Assembly: GCA_964511665.1 (NCBI GenBank)
Contig: CAZEHA010000001.1
Coordinates: 112,761-176,760, forward strand
DNA from: JAGOEF01 sp964511665
Lineage (GTDB): Bacteria > Bacteroidota > Bacteroidia > Bacteroidales > ML635J-15
DNA: 64,000 nt
Reading direction: 5' to 3'
Shown: positions 61,572 through 64,000 of the stretch, in pieces
How the letters are laid out: the number at the start of each line of letters is the position of its first letter
Numbering within the stretch: the first letter of the stretch is position 1
The notes under the pieces: generated by a model
Database searches by the model: none
What the model was told of the DNA's origin: nothing
The model's input: the letters and a program-made list of their open reading frames with translations, nothing else
Made by a program: the position numbers and the translations under genes

Positions 61572-63836
61572 ATGAAAAGACTTATTTACATATCGATACT
61601 TTGCCTGATAACAAGTATGCAGGCGCATGCACAGTCGTTTTTACTCAGTTTCTACGGCTCATACGATGCCAGCGGAGTAAGCACTGTTAAAATAACCAAC
61701 CTTAGCAGCGGCGCTATTGCCGAAATTACGGGATTAGATACCCTGAGGTTAAATGTTGTTACTGCCGCACGTAATCTCAGCCTGAGTAATCAAAATACGC
61801 TTATATATCCCAACCCCGCCGACGATGCGTGTAATGTTGAATTTACTGCCCTAAAAAGCGGGAAAGCGCTAATCAGCATTTCGGATGTAAGCGGAAAACG
61901 TATTGCGTCCTCCGAAATCTACCTGAGCAAGGCAACACATCGTTTCGAACTGACAGGATTGCCGGCAGGAGTGTTTCATGTAAGAATAAGCAGCGAGCAT
62001 CAGCTTTGGTCTTCAACACTTGTGGCTACCGGAAGCAAGCAAGCCTGCCCCGAAATTGCCTATCGCGGACAAACCGAAACCACCGGCGATGATTTGGAAA
62101 TTCATACCAAATCGCTTCAGGATATGGATTATGTGTATGGCGATATCGTTTTGCTTGAGGCGGTTTCCGATTTGGGTCACAAGGCCGTAAGCACAAAGGT
62201 GTTTTATGCCGAAGATGCCGTTTATGATGTGAATTTTGTGTATGTGTATTTTTACTTTCTGAATTGCACCGACTACAACAATTACGCATATCGGGTGGTA
62301 TCGATAAACGACCAGTACTGGATAGCCGAAAACCTGTTAACAACCGTGTTTAACGACGGTACCGCAATTCCCGTTTTAAGCGAAACCAACGAGTGGAATT
62401 CAACAAGTAATGCAGCCTACTGCGACTTTAACAACACCGCCAGTAACTCTGAAACAGCCGGCAGGTTGTATAACTGGTATGCGGTAAACGATAGCCGCAA
62501 AATATGCCCCGAAGGCTGGCATGTGCCGTTCGAAGAAGAATGGATAGCCCTTGAGCAATATTTGGGCATTGACACCACCGAGCTGAATGCTTTGGGCTGG
62601 AGGGGAACCGACCAGGGCTGCAAACTAAAAGAAACGGGCAATGAGTGGCTCAATCCATCGGGCGACGAAAATAACCTTACCGGGTTCTCGGCACGACCTG
62701 CCGGAATAAGAGGGCTAACCGGCGATTTCTACTTCTTCGACAGCTATGCCACATGGTGGACGGCCAGCGAAAGCACTCCTGCCCATGCCTGGATAAGAGC
62801 ACTGAAAAACGACGACTGCAAGATATTTCGCGAAGATGGAAGCAAAACCATGGGCTTCTCGGTGCGCTGCGTTAAAACATTCCTGCCCGAAGTGTACACC
62901 AACTACATTAGCGATATGTCGGGCACCACTGCTGTAAGCGGAGGCTACATTTACTGGCAGGGCAGCAATAGCATTGTGGCCAGGGGTGTGGTTTGGGGTC
63001 AAACACAAGACCTGTCGCTAGAATCGTGTATGGGCTACACCGACGACGGAACCGGTTTGGGCGAATACGAGAGTACCATTACCGGCCTGCAACCCGGAAC
63101 TACCTATTTTGTGAGTGCCTATGCCAGCAACCGCAGCGGAACAGCCTATGGGTACCCAATTGAATTTACTACGCCAGAAGAAGGCGAAGTGTTTTGCCCT
63201 GAGTTTATTTACGATATCGAAGGAAATGAATATTATATTGTAAAAATAGGGAATCAATGCTGGTTTGCCGAAAACCTGAAAACTACAATGTTCCGCGACT
63301 CAACACCCATAAGCAATTTGAGTGGCGATACCGAATGGAGCGAAGCTGCCCTGATGGGAGATGTACCGGGTTATTGTTACTACAACAACGACTACATGTC
63401 ATTCGGCTCAAGCTATGGGGCATTGTATAACTGGTTTGCCGTATCGAGTTCAAAAGGTTTATGCCCCGAGGGATGGCATGTTCCCAGCGACAACGAATGG
63501 TTCGAACTGGAAACATATGTAGATGCCAGCATTACCGACATTAACGCAACCAACTATAGAGGCACCGATGGCGGCACCAAGCTGAAGTCGAGTTGGGGCT
63601 GGTCGGGGCCTGTTCCGGGAACCGACGAATACGGTTTCTCGGCATTGCCCGGAGGTCAGCGATATCATGAAGGTTTTTTGTTTGAATTTGTGTCGGAACT
63701 CGGTGGTTGGTGGACCTCAACACAACACGACGAAGACTATGCACGATTGCGAATACTTAATTCGGAGCAAACCGGCATTTTCAGAGGGAACTACAGCAAA
63801 ACCGGAGGTTTTTCGGTTCGCTGTGTAAAAAATTAA
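61572..63836 (+). CDS. FISUMP-domain surface protein with an internal type IX sorting-like domain
   Basis: The 754-residue product starts with a signal peptide (MKRLIYISILCLITSMQAHAQ). Residues about 75-145 look like a type IX sorting domain (LIYPNPADDACNVEF to LPAGVFHVRIS), although such domains normally sit at the C-terminus. Two FISUMP (Fibrobacter succinogenes major paralogous) domains follow, each with INDQYWIAENL or IGNQCWFAENL, LYNWYAV or LYNWFAV, CPEGWHVP, and a final GFSVRCVK. Between them lies a fibronectin-III-like stretch (TGLQPGTTYFVSAYASNRSGTAYG). FISUMP proteins are exported and thought to bind surfaces or glycans. It follows a beta-barrel gene by 11 nt and precedes a terminator. 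Confidence 0.88.
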   Translation: MKRLIYISILCLITSMQAHAQSFLLSFYGSYDASGVSTVKITNLSSGAIAEITGLDTLRLNVVTAARNLSLSNQNTLIYPNPADDACNVEFTALKSGKALISISDVSGKRIASSEIYLSKATHRFELTGLPAGVFHVRISSEHQLWSSTLVATGSKQACPEIAYRGQTETTGDDLEIHTKSLQDMDYVYGDIVLLEAVSDLGHKAVSTKVFYAEDAVYDVNFVYVYFYFLNCTDYNNYAYRVVSINDQYWIAENLLTTVFNDGTAIPVLSETNEWNSTSNAAYCDFNNTASNSETAGRLYNWYAVNDSRKICPEGWHVPFEEEWIALEQYLGIDTTELNALGWRGTDQGCKLKETGNEWLNPSGDENNLTGFSARPAGIRGLTGDFYFFDSYATWWTASESTPAHAWIRALKNDDCKIFREDGSKTMGFSVRCVKTFLPEVYTNYISDMSGTTAVSGGYIYWQGSNSIVARGVVWGQTQDLSLESCMGYTDDGTGLGEYESTITGLQPGTTYFVSAYASNRSGTAYGYPIEFTTPEEGEVFCPEFIYDIEGNEYYIVKIGNQCWFAENLKTTMFRDSTPISNLSGDTEWSEAALMGDVPGYCYYNNDYMSFGSSYGALYNWFAVSSSKGLCPEGWHVPSDNEWFELETYVDASITDINATNYRGTDGGTKLKSSWGWSGPVPGTDEYGFSALPGGQRYHEGFLFEFVSELGGWWTSTQHDEDYARLRILNSEQTGIFRGNYSKTGGFSVRCVKN

Positions 63837-63855
63837 TTTTTATAATACTATAACG

Positions 63856-63894
63856 AAACAAGCCCGGTGCGTCATAGCATCGGGCTTGTTTTTT
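63856..63894. terminator. Intrinsic terminator between the FISUMP gene and ssb
   Basis: AAACAAGCCCG pairs with CGGGCTTGTTT around GTGCGTCATAGCAT, with TTTTTT after it. Both sides have A or T runs, so it can serve the plus-strand FISUMP gene and the minus-strand ssb gene. Confidence 0.85.
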
Positions 63895-63911
63895 ACAATT
63901 GCCGGCGGCTT

Positions 63912-64000
63912 TCAGGCTGCCTGGCGGTTGCGGAACAATACTTCGTCGACTACGATTTCGGTGATGTAACGCTTGTTGCCGTTGGCATCGTCGTAGGTGC
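63912..64000 (-). CDS. ssb: Single-stranded-DNA-binding protein, C-terminal end (gene continues beyond the window)
   Basis: The minus strand reads TYDDANGNKRYITEIVVDEV followed by LFRNRQAA and a stop at 63912-63914. This matches the last OB-fold strand of SSB (typically Y-x-D-x-x-G-x-x-R-Y-x-T-E-I). The 5' part lies beyond position 64000. The protein ends soon after the OB fold and shows no acidic tail (DDDIPF type) that other SSBs use to bind repair proteins, so it may be a short paralogue. It shares a bidirectional-looking terminator with the FISUMP gene. Confidence 0.75.
   Translation of the reverse strand, partial: TYDDANGNKRYITEIVVDEVLFRNRQAA

Overview
The window looks like chromosomal DNA of an uncultured Bacteroidota bacterium, probably order Bacteroidales. 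Evidence: repeated promoters of the TTTG-N19/20-TAnnTTTG type; type IX secretion (PorSS) style sorting domains; a BspA-like leucine-rich-repeat protein; FISUMP (Fibrobacter succinogenes major paralogous) domains; DUF5686 and DUF4834 family proteins; the ileS-dksA-like-lspA gene order; and a PurL of the small type. I see no tRNA, rRNA or CRISPR array. A run of 100 N (37670-37769) marks a scaffold gap, so distances across it are not real.

1-37 kb is mostly core genome, densely packed on both strands. It holds a partial typA; the cluster parE-parC-aroK-TSUP transporter; rsgA; a diacylglycerol-kinase-like lipid kinase; a YD-repeat-like protein; lspA, a DksA/TraR-like regulator and ileS (with a rearranged GIHH signature); FkbM methyltransferase and DUF4834; a tandem phosphoglycerate kinase with two complete kinase units in one chain; a TonB-type outer membrane protein; isoaspartyl peptidase; two exported proteins of unknown role; fructose-1,6-bisphosphatase; mfd; yebC; a membrane protein; purL; and a glycosyltransferase with a flippase-like membrane protein.

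37.2-48.4 kb is an accessory island. It is full of dispersed repeats: an 18-bp hairpin family (9 copies), heptanucleotide arrays (GATTNNN repeated in exact 7-bp phase, up to 25 units), a 21-bp tandem array broken by the assembly gap, GACGCGATAAATCGCGT repeats and a 12-bp-stem hairpin seen twice. Its genes are a cytosolic helical/Cna-like-fold protein, an MmeI-like type IIL restriction-methylation enzyme, a membrane protein with an N-terminal discoidin domain, a chimeric ORF that joins the MmeI endonuclease domain to an endonuclease/exonuclease/phosphatase (EEP) tail through a 634-bp near-identical duplication, and a possible defence cluster (DUF4062 TIR-like protein, membrane HEAT-like protein, winged-helix-like protein). 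The restriction gene, its chimeric copy and the DUF4062 gene share a nearly identical promoter cassette.

48.4-52.9 kb returns to core-like genes (MBL hydrolase, small lipoprotein, pseudouridine synthase, DUF5686 outer membrane protein). 52.9-57.6 kb is a second accessory stretch: a BspA-like surface protein flanked by direct repeats, a self-inhibited Fic protein, and a BRO-N protein whose stop codon abuts a large attC-like hairpin. 57.6-64 kb holds an M16 metallopeptidase, an outer membrane beta-barrel protein, a FISUMP surface protein and the 3' end of a single-stranded-DNA-binding protein gene on the minus strand.
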